Below, piece by piece: positions 36,401 through 46,072 of a DNA stretch of 64,000 bases. Source of the stretch: Stenogyne calaminthoides (lineage: Eukaryota; Streptophyta; Magnoliopsida; Lamiales; Lamiaceae); assembly GCA_037126765.1 (NCBI GenBank), contig JBBCBC010000022.1, positions 19,621,758 through 19,685,757 on the forward strand. Direction: 5' to 3'. The notes under the pieces were generated by a model that was not told the origin of the DNA, did no database searches, and saw only the letters and a program-made list of their open reading frames with translations. The translations under genes were made by a program, and so were the position numbers. Every line of letters begins with the position of its first letter. The first letter of the stretch is position 1.

Positions 36401-36923
36401 GCAGAAGTTAGCAGAGGCTAAGGGACTGAACATCGCTTACATCTGAAGGAAGAGGAGGAACGAAGCTGCAGCAGAGGAGATTGCTTGGGAGAAGAATGAC
36501 CTTCTGGCACCTGTTAAAGACATCCTATGTACACGGCTAGATCTGCTTCCAGAATGGGATCAGATCAGAGGAGAATGGTTATGTGACGTCTACATCCTGG
36601 AGAAGATTCCAATTCATCAAGATCAGACTAAAAATGATGATGAATTCCGGAACTGGTTAGAAACAAAGTATCCAGACTTCTACCAGACAGTGATGAAAGA
36701 AGGAAAGATCATGTCACTGATACCAGAAGCTCCACCCTTTGAACTACTCCTTCCACCTTTGCGTCCAGACAAAAAGCTAGATCCTGTTAAGTTCAAAAAT
36801 GCCTACTATGGATTTGCTGAAAAAGAAGGGATCCATAGAAGAGAAGAACTGGACAAGCGAATGCAAAGGATGTACAGGATGTTTGGCATCCCCAAAGAGC
36901 TGCAAATGTTCAAGTACACCTAA
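33474..36923 (+). pseudogene. Extra reading frame after pol in copia A, about 1150 codons, function unknown
   Basis: The start is ATG at 33474 (MAYLTPRPGQGKKF). Nearly the whole 3.45 kb stays in one frame, broken by TAG 33591-33593, TAG 34359-34361, TGA 35424-35426, a short double frameshift at 36050-36168, and TGA 36444-36446; it ends TAA 36921-36923. The N-terminal 250 residues (VRVSNDDLKRIFGLTRG) look globular and remind me of the 'putative plant transposon protein' class. Then come a Ser/Pro-rich low-complexity part near 34680-34800, a globular part (VQQQIKEIVFWRDIRL), Gln/Glu/Lys-rich probable coiled coils (35450-36150) and a basic region with KGKGKMAKA. I see no signal peptide or membrane helix. 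It sits where Sireviruses carry an env-like ORF, but I do not claim that identity. Confidence 0.6.
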
Positions 36924-37116
36924 GGAAGAGAACTTGGAATCAGATGATAGGTACGCTTTTCATGTATTCTATAATGCACACACCTATCTGAATGAAATAT
37001 TCCATCTCACTGATTCTAAGACAACATCTCATTGTCTTCTGAGGTATGTACTGTTTACATTATCTACATTTCCATTCATGGTATCTGTTTTTTTTATTAA
37101 GTGTTTTGGTTCCATC

Positions 37117-37130
37117 AAAAAGGGGGAAAT
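37117..37130 (+). other. Polypurine tract of copia A
   Basis: AAAAAGGGGGAAAT directly before the 3' LTR start TGTTTGGAAATC. It is a strong purine run of the usual length. Confidence 0.85.
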
Positions 37131-38825
37131 TGTTTGGAAATCTGTATTTTAGTTTTGATGGAAGTTCAAAAAAGGGTTGTAATAGGACTAGTCAGACCTG
37201 TTAGCTGACTGATGACTTAGAATCAGATTAAGATGACCAGCTGAAATGTATAGATAGCTGATGTAAAAGATAGGTCACATATTGAGGGGGAACCCAATAT
37301 GTATAGGTCAGGTCGAAGTATCAGATGACCCAGATAAGGTCAGATGATCAGAAGTCTAAGAACAAACCAGAAGACAAGAAGTCAGAAGATCGGGTGAAGA
37401 CAGAAGACACTGAAGACTCAGCTGAACCTGAAGACTTAGATGAACCTGAAGACTCAAATAAACACTGAAGACTCAGATGAACCTGAAGACTCAGATAAAC
37501 CTGAAGACTTAGTAACAAACCTGAAGACTCAGTATGACTGAAGACACTATATCAGCGGAGTCTGCGTATTGAGCTAAGACAATATGCATCAGAAGACTCA
37601 AACAAGGTAGACTAATCAGTTACCTGATCAAGTCAGCTCACACCTGGTAACAATCAAAATGCTACACCAGACAAGCGAATCTTCAACAAAAGGAATATCA
37701 ATCGTCTAACGGAAAAATTCCTGAAGTACCGCCTCGCGAAGCCAAGAAGAAAGCGACACGTGTACAAAAAGAGCTGACAATGCGGGATACGACGCTGCGG
37801 ACAAAAACGGAGCTAATCATGCCTACGACCACTCCGATAATCGGAGCACGTCACAATCATATCCTACAACCTACCAAATATAGCCCGAAATTCAAATTGC
37901 TCTCCAACGGCTCTTTTATTTCGAGGTCTATAAAATGGGATCGATCTTCACTTTGAAGAATGACGGGAGAGAGGCTAGAAAAGAACGAACACGGAGACAC
38001 CACAAAAGAAGCAAAAAAAACTACAGCAAAATCTCAGCTCAAAGAACACCATATTTGAAGATTATTCCTAGAGTGTTCATCCCATAGTTCTTAGCAAGAA
38101 ATCCTATCCACTAGCATTTTGGCTACCTAAAACACCAGAATAGATTTCCAGTTGGAACCCTCAAACATTCTTTACCCAAATGCAAGTTAGGTTAAGTGTG
38201 TTCCCGGAAGATATCAGACTAGGGAATCTAGTTTTCTGATTTCTAGTTCGGTTGAGTGTGAACTCGATAAACATCTGTAGAGTGTGAACTCAATAAACAT
38301 CTCGGCCATCCCGTGAGGGATATAAGTCCCGCAGGTTAAGTTTGGTTAAGTTCGGTTAAGGTTCCCCTGTGTTAAGGGAAGAGTGGACGTAAGACGGGTT
38401 TCGTCTGAACCACTATAAAAAGTCTTGTGTGCATTTACTTGCTTTCTTATTGCTTTACACTATTCACACAACTGAGTTTAAAACTGCATACATATTCTAA
38501 GTTAAGCTCAGTCTGCACCAAGCAACTGATCTGATCAGGTTGACACTTTAGTCAGCTGATTGAAAACTGACTTAAGAATCTGAATTGATAAAACTGGTTT
38601 TTCACACGGGTAAAAACAAGCTTTCGCACTCTCAGTTAAACTGACAGATATCAAGCTGATCTGCCCTTAGGCACTCAGTAAGATAGAACATTAGTCTAAA
38701 CTGATACACTAGCACTCTGATCGGGTAATCTGCAAATCATACCTGATCCGCACGAAAAGTTTTGGAAGTCTATTCACCCCTCCCCTCTAGACTTCCACAC
38801 TCACAAAACCCGTTCGGGACCTACA
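37131..38825 (+). repeat. 3' LTR of copia A
   Basis: It starts TGTTTGGAAATCTG and ends CGTTCGGGACCTACA (1695 bp). A TATA box is at about 37929. Compared with the 5' LTR it lacks about 60 bp after GAAGACACT (37550) but keeps the terminal 70 bp the 5' copy lost. Its 18 bp motif array lies at about 37405-37540. Confidence 0.9.
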
Positions 38826-39404
38826 CTTTACGTTTCGAGGCGCTCCCATGTCCAATATGGCTTTGACCTTGGTGGGGTTTGCCTCTATCCCCCGTTTGCT
38901 CACCAGGTGTCCCAGGAATTTCCCGGACATGACCTCGAAGTTGCATTTTTTGGGGTTCAATCGCATGTTGAATTTCCTCAGGATGTTGAAAGTTTGGGCC
39001 AGGTGTGTCAGGTGGTCCTCCGACCTCAGAGTTTTGACGACTATGTCATCTACGTAGACTTCCACCGACTTCCCAATGAGGTCAGTAAACATGTGGTTGA
39101 CCAGCCTCTGGTATGTTGCCCCTACATTTTTTAAGCCGAAGGGCATCCTCTTCCAGCAATAGATGTTCTTTTCTATCAAGAACGAGGTATGTTGCCGACC
39201 AGGTTCGTACATGGTTATCTTGTGATAGGCGTCCATGAAGGACATTATCTCGTGTCCTACCGTGTTGTCTATCAGGTGGTCGATGTGGGGCATTGGGAAA
39301 ATATCTTTCGGACAAGCGCTGTTGAGATCTGTGAAGTCGATGCACACCCGCCAAGTCCCATTGGATTTTTTCACTAAAACGGTGTTGGTCCCATATTTGT
39401 TTTG
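38826..39404 (-). pseudogene. pol: Gypsy G1 pol, reverse transcriptase core
   Basis: The minus frame from about 39404 encodes TVLVKKSNGTWRVCIDFTDL, ...CPKDIFPMPHID, RMPFGLKNVGATYQRL, VYVDDIVVK and CNFEVMSGKFLGHLVS. These are the classic RT motifs of Ty3/gypsy elements, with catalytic YVDD at about 39042-39053. The usual FAGYHQI reads AYHKI, so a codon is missing near 39230. It is open for about 190 codons, then meets copia A at 38825 and copia C at 39405. It continues G1 pol from 41640-42111. Confidence 0.85.
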
Positions 39405-39717
39405 CAGTTTCACAGTGAGAGATCATCCCCATAACACCATCATCAATAGTGCTATACAAAGTATCTTTAGCAATGTAGTCCAGATTGACTAACTTTCTCT
39501 CATCAGGAGTAAGTTGATCATCAGGCTTTGGAAATTCATCTCTGGGATCATTTCTCTCAGTATCAGTGATTCTGGGATTCATAACAGTAAATTTGAATGG
39601 TCCTTCAGAAATCACTCTCCACATTCTTTCATGTTTTGAATACAGATGAGCCTGCATTCTCAGTCTCCATAGGCCATAGCTCTCAACGGAGAACATAGGA
39701 AGTTTCTTAGAAGGCAT
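39405..39717 (-). pseudogene. gag: Copia C gag N-terminal fragment
   Basis: ATG at 39717 (minus). It encodes MPSKKLPMFSVESYGLWRLR.., ERMWRVISEGPFKF, TPDERKLVNLDYIAKDTLY and ETAKQIWD. This is the DUF4219/UBN2-like start of copia gag, the structural protein that coats element RNA. It is open for about 100 codons and is cut at the junction with G1 RT near 39405. The leader between PBS and ATG is only about 110 bases. Confidence 0.75.
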
Positions 39718-39826
39718 GATGACTGAGCCTTGTAAGATATCAGCAAATAGATTTGTTCAGTAGACCACCAAAGTCTTTCAGCAAATAGACTATGGCTACC
39801 AAAGCAAGTGGTCAAAATGAACCACT

Positions 39827-39838
39827 GCTCTGATACCA
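39827..39838 (-). other. Primer-binding site of copia C
   Basis: The minus strand reads TGGTATCAGAGC, the exact complement to initiator tRNA-Met 3' end, two bases from the LTR end. Confidence 0.9.
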
Positions 39839-39840
39839 CT

Positions 39841-41639
39841 TGTTGGTCCCGGTGCTAACGAGTCTCACACGTGTATGGGTCAGGTTATCCTGATATTTTT
39901 GTCCTGAGAAGCACGGATTGCCCTGAGTCAAAGTCTACTGAGACAATGATCCTGAGCTGCATTCAGAAGCTTCAGATTAGCACAACTGATCTTGAATTTA
40001 TCAGAGATCCTGAGGAGCTTGGATCAGATAATTATCTTACTGAACACTCAGTAGAGTTAGTTCAGTTTGGTAACTATCTGTTCTTAGCTACATAAGTGTG
40101 CGGAATGGTTGGCCCTAAGTTTATACTCGTTTTAGCTTTGCTGAAATATCTCCCCTTCAATAAAACAGTGATTAAGGTTGTGACCAATTTTATGCAAGTT
40201 CACAGGATTGGTTCCAACTGAATATCAGTGAAATATGCTTTCAGTGAAAAACATGCAACAGATAATAATGTAGTACAGAAAGCAAACAACACAGCAATTA
40301 TAGTGGTTCAAAGACTCAAGCTCCTACGTCCACTCTCTCTGATCTTCAGAGAAATTCCTTAACCACTTCCTAAAGCTTTCAGGCTAACTCACTGTAGCTT
40401 ACTCACTTTTCTACCTTGAGTTTTCTGGCTGACTCACTGCAGCTTACTAACTCAAACGCACACAAGTGATCAGACTACCACAAGTAGCTTACTAACTTCT
40501 TCTCTATAGTTTTCTGGCTAACTCACTGTAGCTTACTAACTCTTTACAACTCTAACTCACCAACAAAACACACACAAACTACCTTAACAAAGGGTTTGGG
40601 TTTTGGGTTGGTTTCCATCTAGGGTGAGACATCCTTTACAATAAGAACTAATGCAAAGGCTAGGATATCTCTTCTAAGCTTTGGATATATCTATCAATCT
40701 AGGCTTAGAATAGTGAGCTCTCTCCAATGTGAAACACTTGGGAAATTCTAGGGTTTTCGAGTGCTTCAATTTGATATAATACGAATGAGCTCTTGAGTTG
40801 CTTTGAAATTTCCCATGTCCTCTCAATGTAAAGGGTCACTGGTATTTATAGGCAACTTCACCAAGGTCACTCTTTGAAAACTATCCGTTGGAAGAGATAG
40901 CTTTATGAGTTTCCTCTTTTGGTGTTTGATGAACGGCTATTTTCAGGGTTTGAATACTCCCTTACATATTTTAGGAGATATGCAGTCATGTAGCCAATCA
41001 CCAATTTTTGCAGTCTGGAACTTAGTACTACTGACATAATTCAGGGTCTTGTCGCTTTCAGTGTCAGTGAAGTACAGTGTTGTCTTCCTCTGATTGGTTC
41101 TTGTCTTCAGTGAATGTACACAAACAAAACGGCTCTTTTTGGTCAATCTCATTGAATGAGATAACTTAAAACAACACTTAGACTTAGTTCCTTTTGTCTG
41201 CACTAGAATGTTTTGGGCAATATCTACTTTTCTGAACATGTGTGTTTTTCTCAGTTTTGTAGTCTTCAGATAGATATTATTCAGTGACTCTGAACATTCA
41301 GGTTATACTGAGTATTCAGTATCTTACTGAGTCTTCAGTAACTACTGATTCTTCAGTGTCTTCAGCAACTTACTGAGTCTTCAGTGTCTTCCGTTACTTA
41401 CTGAGTCTTCAGTATCTTCAGTTACTTACTTAGTCTTCAGTATCTTTAGTTACTTACTGAGTCTTCAGTGTCTTCAAAATCTAACCTGATCTATATCTGC
41501 TGACTATACATGGTGCAGATAACTTCCTGAACAATCTATACTGAAACCTAACTCAGTCTATCAAGATTATCCTGAACATGTCATACTCAGGGGTTTTGGG
41601 ATCTAATCAAAACTTCTTTATTAAATTCATCTCCCAACA
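39841..41639 (-). repeat. 5' LTR of copia C
   Basis: The plus strand runs TGTTGGTCCCGG ... CATCTCCCAACA (1799 bp). A minus-strand TATA box (CTATAAATACC) lies near 40843-40853. A tandem array with the sense (minus) unit CTGAAGACTCAGTAAGTAA and relatives covers about 41300-41480. Confidence 0.85.
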
Positions 41640-42111
41640 CAAAGCTTTAGCCACCCACTAGGGTTGATCGGCTTGCATGATCAAGTTGTTGTCCAGTAAC
41701 TTTTTTACCTCCTCGGCTAATGTTGCGTACTTTTCGGGGCCGAACTTTGGCCTCTTCTGAGCTATCAATTTTCAAGCTGGATCTATGAACAGCTTATGGC
41801 ATGCGACTTACGGGTCGATTCCCACCATATCCTTGTCCGACCAAGCGAAGACGTCTAAGTTCTTTTTGAGAAAGTCGATGACTTCCCCCTTCAGGTCGTC
41901 TGGCTTTCTTGAGCCTATGATTACTTCAAGATCTGGTCTGGCTGGGTTTACTTTGACTTTCTCAAGGTCTTCCCCCGGGATGGCCCTCGGGATATTTTGC
42001 CGTGGGTCGTCTATTTCTGCTTCGAGCAGAAATTCTTCTGGTTCGGGCCCCAACCTTGGATCAAGGTCGTCGCGACTTCTCTTCCTGCTCATTTTATTAT
42101 TTAAAATTTCA
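41640..42111 (-). pseudogene. pol: Gypsy G1 pol, linker and start of RT
   Basis: The minus frame gives DDLDPRLGPEPEEF, PARPDLEVIIGS and DFLKKNLDVFAWSDKDMVGIDP. After a TAA come the RT start motifs KRPKFGPEKYATLAEEVKKLL and then ...WVAKAL at the copia C junction. This is the segment between protease and RT in Tat-type pol and aligns with G2 at 56755-57080. It breaks off near 42095-42111, where sequence of an inverted 3' end begins; protease and gag are missing. At least three stops lie in 41640-41810. Confidence 0.75.
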
Positions 42112-42334
42112 CACTGCACTGCGACGTCCCATTGGACCCTCTTACGGCGCATTATGTCATCATCCTGGCAAGCTATCATTTCAAATCTCCAAAAATTGAG
42201 GGAAATCTGATGCGCCGATTCATGATATCGAGGTGACTTTTCACCTACTCGAGCAAGAATTCGCATTCCGAGCTGACCATGAGATCAAGTCGATATCCCG
42301 ATGCATAGCATGTGACCTCAACTCGAGGGGAAAT
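42112..42334 (+). other. Inverted 3' terminal segment of a G1-like gypsy with polypurine tract
   Basis: Read on the minus strand this resembles the region next to the 3' LTR of G1 at 10935-11140. CCCCTCGAGTTGAGGTCAC and GCATCGGGA match CCCCTCAAGTCGAGGTCGC and GCATCGGGA, and CATAATGCGCCGTAAG matches GTCATGCGCCGCAAG. On the plus strand it ends in a polypurine tract (CGAGGGGAAAT, 42324-42334). So it is the end of an element running left to right, joined head-on to the minus-strand pol of G1. Confidence 0.65.
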
Positions 42335-42952
42335 TATTGTAGCACAGATTATTTTGCTCTCCCCAAGCCCCAAGAATAGCGAGTTGAGAGACAAGCATCT
42401 CCAGATGAGATCAGCAAAGAAAGGTCGCTCGAAAAAGGCAAGAACCCTAGTTGCAGAAGAAGGGAAGTCACATAGTGGCCTAGACAAAACATCATAAGTC
42501 GCAATGCGATCTGCGTTTCTACCATCCAGGTCAGAGTCCGATATGTAGCAAATAACGGTCAATCAAATCCACCTAAGGAAAGCACCCGGCAATCCCCTTG
42601 ATCCGCCTTGGAATTTTGTCCACAACTGGCGCTCATTAAAGAGGCGATCTCGGGCCAGTCAAAGGAAATGGGCGACTTGCGGGATTGAAGCCATTTATTG
42701 AGTATATTTCCTTATGTAATCTCCCGTCTAGGAGGCGGGATTGACAGTATAAATAGACCAATGATGTCACATTTGTGAAGGTTGAACATCTTAGACTCTA
42801 GGCACTAATAATATACATATCTCCTGGCTTGGTCGCCCCCGGACGTAGTCTAATTCTAAAGACGAATCGGGTCATCAAATTGCGTGTTTCTTTCTTTCTG
42901 TTCTGGTTGCTAATCTGCCTATTTTCGTTATAATTATTGTTTACCCCGAACA
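42335..42952 (+). repeat. LTR of a G1-like gypsy, plus orientation
   Basis: It starts TATTGTAGCAC (TG changed to TA) after a polypurine tract and ends CCCGAACA (618 bp). A TATA box TATAAATA lies at 42748-42755. GTCGCCCCCGGACGTAGTC matches the R/U5 segment of the G1 LTR, which lies in the opposite orientation at 10355-10934. Because it is inverted it cannot be the 5' LTR of G1. Its right edge abuts the gag of copia D. Confidence 0.7.
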
Positions 42953-43690
42953 ATGCCAATCTTGATTACCCCTGAATCTGGTTCCCTGAGGCATCTACGT
43001 TTGACATAGCAGCTTAGAATAAGCATCAAAAGGATACTTCCCAAATGCAGTGTGTGATGTTGATCGGCATGACTCCCGAATTGCTTAAGGCAACATGAGA
43101 AAATAGGTCCCTTCGAAATGCTGAAGCATCTTAACGATCTCTTTGATTTTGAATCTCATTTTGAGATTTATGAAATGATGAGAGAATCTGTCAGATGCCG
43201 ATTAGCTGAAAAGGGAATGTTTCACCTCATGTGCTTAAGATGATAGGCCTAATTGAGAAACTTGGTAATTTAGGCTTTGAGCTAAAAGACCGACATTTTC
43301 ATTTATGTTATCCTCCAGGCGCTCTCGGATTCATATTTTAGCTTCATTGTGAACTGTAATATGAATAAGACAGATGCGACCACGCCTGAACTTCAAAACG
43401 TGGTCAAGACTTTTGTGTTCATTATCACTAAGATGGTGTTCAAAAGAAGGAGCGGGTAGACAAGGATGTGTGCCTCTACTATAAGTAGAAGAGGGCATGG
43501 AAGAAGGACTACAAGGTACTGGTTGCTAAAAGGAAGGCACTAGGTGCTTCTGGCACTAGAACATCTATTTTTGTTATTTAGATAAACATGTTCATTAATA
43601 TCACTAACTGTATGGTATTAGATACCGGATATGGCTCTCACATTTGTGCTAATGTGAATGGGCTTATGTGTCTTAGGGAAGTTAGCGCGG
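42953..43690 (+). pseudogene. Copia D gag and protease pseudogene
   Basis: The gag start is recognisable by NKHQKDTSQMQCVMLIGMTPELLKAT (43025-43100), with MLKHLNDLFDFESHFEIYE following in a shifted frame near 43120. The zinc-knuckle area near 43460 is ruined. The protease is seen as MVLDTGYGSHICANVNGL at about 43615-43665, with Asp-Thr-Gly kept. TAA and TGA stops are frequent. Confidence 0.65.
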
Positions 43691-43739
43691 ATGAAGTCGT
43701 CTTACACGTGGAAATGTAGCAAGAGTTGTTACTGAACGT

Positions 43740-44600
43740 GTGAGGACTTATGTGTTAAACTTACCCTTTGGTTTTAGATTAGAACTTAATGATTGTCATC
43801 TAGTTCTTTCTATTACTCGCAACATACATTTGTTGCATTGTGGATATGATGTTCTTAATATACAAAGTAAAGGACTCAAACTTAGTAATCATGAAAACCC
43901 GACTTACTTATGGCATTGTAGAATTTAATCATGTAAACGAGAAAAGAATTGCAGGGTTAAGAAAGTTAGACTACTTAACCTCATTCGACTATGAGTCTTA
44001 TGGAGATTGTGAATCTTATCTCATGGGCAAGATGATCAACAGACCCTTTTCTGGGAAGGGGTGGATGCCAAAGAAGTTCCAGAGTTGATCTACAACTATT
44101 TTTTTGGACCATTGCCCACTCTAGCTAGGGATCATTTTGGATACTTCATCGCTTTTATTGATGATTTCTCAAGATACGGATATGTGTATCTTATGAAACA
44201 CAAATCCGAATCTTCTGAGAAATTCAAAGAGTATAAAGTTGAAGTTGAGAAGCTACTTGGTAAGAGTATCAAGATTCTTCGATCGGATCGAGGAGGTGAA
44301 TACCTTAGCCATGAATTCACTAATTACTTGAAGTTACATGGAATCCAGTCACAATGGACTCCTCCCGGAACACTTCACATGAACGGTGTGTCCGAAGGGA
44401 GAAACCGAACCCTGTTAGACATGGTGAGGTCCATGATGAGCTTCTCCTCTCTTTCGACATTCTTATGGGGATACGCGTTACAAACTTCAATTTATATTCT
44501 GAATAGGATTCCATCTAAATCGATTGAGCATACACCATATTATCTATGGCGTGGCAAGAAGCCAACTTTTACACATATCAAACATGGGGTTGCCCGGTGA
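43740..44600 (+). pseudogene. Copia D integrase pseudogene
   Basis: The GAG-pre-integrase part (43740-44090) is frameshifted near 43920. The core, frame 44061-44600, has FIAFIDDFSRYGYVYLMKHK, SDRGGEYLSHEF, MNGVSEGRNRTLLDMVRSMM and ILNRIPSKS. The second Asp (SDRGG) and the Glu (SEGRNR) of the catalytic triad are present; the first, normally in a DxxGP segment, reads YNYFFGPL, so it is lost. Integrase would insert the element DNA. Confidence 0.75.
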
Positions 44601-46072
44601 TTGTGAAAAGGGTTACTTTGTACGATATCCTAAGGAAACTAAAGGATATTACTTCTATCTACCTAAGAAATAATCAGTGATTGTTTTTAGGTAGACCAAG
44701 TTCCTCGAAGAAGACTATGTGTTTAAGGAACAAGGTCGTAAGCTGATAGAACTTGAAGAAATTCAAGAACCACAAATTAACAAAGAGACTGACATCTTGT
44801 CAAAGCAACATGACAAGGAATCAATAGGAGCATTCAACAACTTTCATGGTGGGAGTCTTTCACTAGGCGACCGTCTTTCAGCCAGTGGGAGCGTAATTGG
44901 AGTATGCTTGCTAGTGCAAGAACCTCCAAGTGGGCTGAATGAGAACAACATAGTTCAAACTCCCGCCCAAGAGGCATCTGAAGTGTAGCTCTTGAGGACT
45001 CTCCGGACATTGATGAAATCGATGCACCACAAAATTTTCACGATCAGAATGTACAGCCTGCACAACCACAGCTCCGTAAGTTAATTAGGAATCGTAATCC
45101 ACTCATTAGATACAGTTACCTCTTGGAGGAACTCGATAATATGGACATACCAGATAAGGGCGATCCTAATACTTATTCTGAAGCAATATCAGATATTGAT
45201 TCAGGGAAGTGGCATGAAGCCATGAAATCCGAGATGGACTCGATGTACACCAATCAAGTCTGAGACTTGGTTGAGTTGCCTAATGGGGTTAGACCTATAT
45301 TTTGCAAATGGGTCTTCAAGCGAAAGACCAATGCAAATGGCAAAGTACAAACCTAAAAAGTTAGGTTGGTGATGAAGGGTTATAGTAAACGCGAAGGCAT
45401 TGACTATGACAAGACCTTCTCATCACTTTGCAAAGATCAAGTCTATTCGAATTTTACTTGCAATAGAAGCACACTATGATTATGAGATTTGATAGATAGA
45501 TGTCAAAATAACTTTCCTCAATGGAGACATTGATAAGGAAGTGTTTATGACTCAACCGGAAGGTTTTACATCTAAGTCAAATTCTAATCTAGCATGCAAG
45601 TTAAATATATCCATTTATGGATTGAAGCAAGCTTTTAGGAGTTTGAATATCCGATTTGATAAAGCTATCAAATCCTTTTGAATTCATCAGAAGTTTGGAA
45701 GATACTAGCGTTTATTGTAAACACAGCAGGAAGAATATTGTTTTCATAATCGTGTATGTCGATGACATAGTGATTTTTGGGAAACAATATCCCCGTTAAT
45801 GCAGTCCTTAAAGATTTGTTGTTAAAGACCTTCATAATGAAGGGTCTTGGTGAAGCCTGCTACATCATAGGGATCAAGATCCACAAGGATAGATCTAAGA
45901 GTATGTTGGGGCTATCACAGTCCACCTATGCAGACAAGGTGTTGAAGCGTTTGCGATGGAGAACTATAAAAGAGGATCTCTATCGGCAAATCATGGGATA
46001 AAGCTATCAAAGAAGGATTGTCCTTCTGCTGAAGCTGATATCAAACACATGACAGATGTCCCATATGCATGT
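44601..46072 (+). pseudogene. Copia D reverse transcriptase pseudogene
   Basis: After the integrase tail (YPKETKGYYFYLPKK, FLEEDYVFKEQ) and an acidic linker, RT motifs follow: WHEAMKSEMDSMYTNQV, GVRPIFCKWVFKRKTNANGK, IDVKITFLNGDIDKEVFM, SIYGLKQAF and, near 45755, VYVDDIVIF in a shifted frame. Then come GLGEACYIIGIKIHKDRSK and the start of RNase H (TDVPYA), which is cut by the solo LTR at 46073. More than ten stops or frame changes. Confidence 0.75.

Larger units (their letters stand above)
25703..38825 (+). mobile_element. Copia A, Sirevirus/Maximus-like element (13.1 kb) inserted in G1 RT/RNase H
   Basis: LTRs at 25703-27360 and 37131-38825 flank gag, pol and a long extra reading frame. Flanks are TTTTA (25698-25702) and CTTTA (38826-38830), a 5 bp target duplication with one change. 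G1 pol continues in frame across the site on the other strand. The 5' LTR lacks its last 70 bp and there is no PBS. Gag with a zinc knuckle, the pol motifs (IDSGCSRHMTG, WHKRMSHLNF) and an ORF after pol point to the SIRE/Maximus lineage. It is the best-preserved element in the window but carries several stops and frameshifts. Confidence 0.9.
39405..41639 (-). mobile_element. Copia C fragment: 5' LTR, PBS and gag start, inserted in G1 RT
   Basis: On the minus strand the order is LTR (41639 to 39841), PBS, gag ATG at 39717, and gag broken off near 39405. No other part is present. On both sides G1 pol continues in the same orientation, so the fragment lies inside G1. No clean target duplication is visible, and a few G1 codons are unclear at the junction. 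The gag is of the SIRE-like type but differs from copia A. A second LTR of the same family is at 62009-64000. Confidence 0.8.
10355..42111 (-). mobile_element. Gypsy G1, Tat/Ogre-like Ty3/gypsy element with antisense ORF, split by three copia insertions
   Basis: On the minus strand the pol pieces run 42111-41640 (N-terminal linker), 39404-38826 (RT) and 25702-23407 (RNase H and integrase). Then come an antisense spliced ORF on the plus strand (22994 back to 11395), a polypurine tract, and the 3' LTR (10934-10355). The pol pieces join in register across the copia insertions: the RT piece ends ...LDMGAPRNVK and the next begins KEVQKLTG. Insertions are copia B at 13298-22414, copia A at 25703-38825 and copia C at 39405-41639. 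No matching 5' LTR, gag or protease is found. To the right lies an inverted copy of a related 3' end. Tat-lineage elements with extra ORFs, some antisense, are known. Confidence 0.8.

Noticed and set aside
42604..42618. CAACTGGCGCTC as a gypsy PBS
   Set aside because: It lies upstream of the TATA box and the conserved R/U5 segment, i.e. inside the LTR, so it cannot follow the LTR end.
42335..42952. Treating this LTR as the 5' LTR of gypsy G1
   Set aside because: It is in the opposite orientation, has a polypurine tract on its left and no PBS facing G1, and gag is absent between them.
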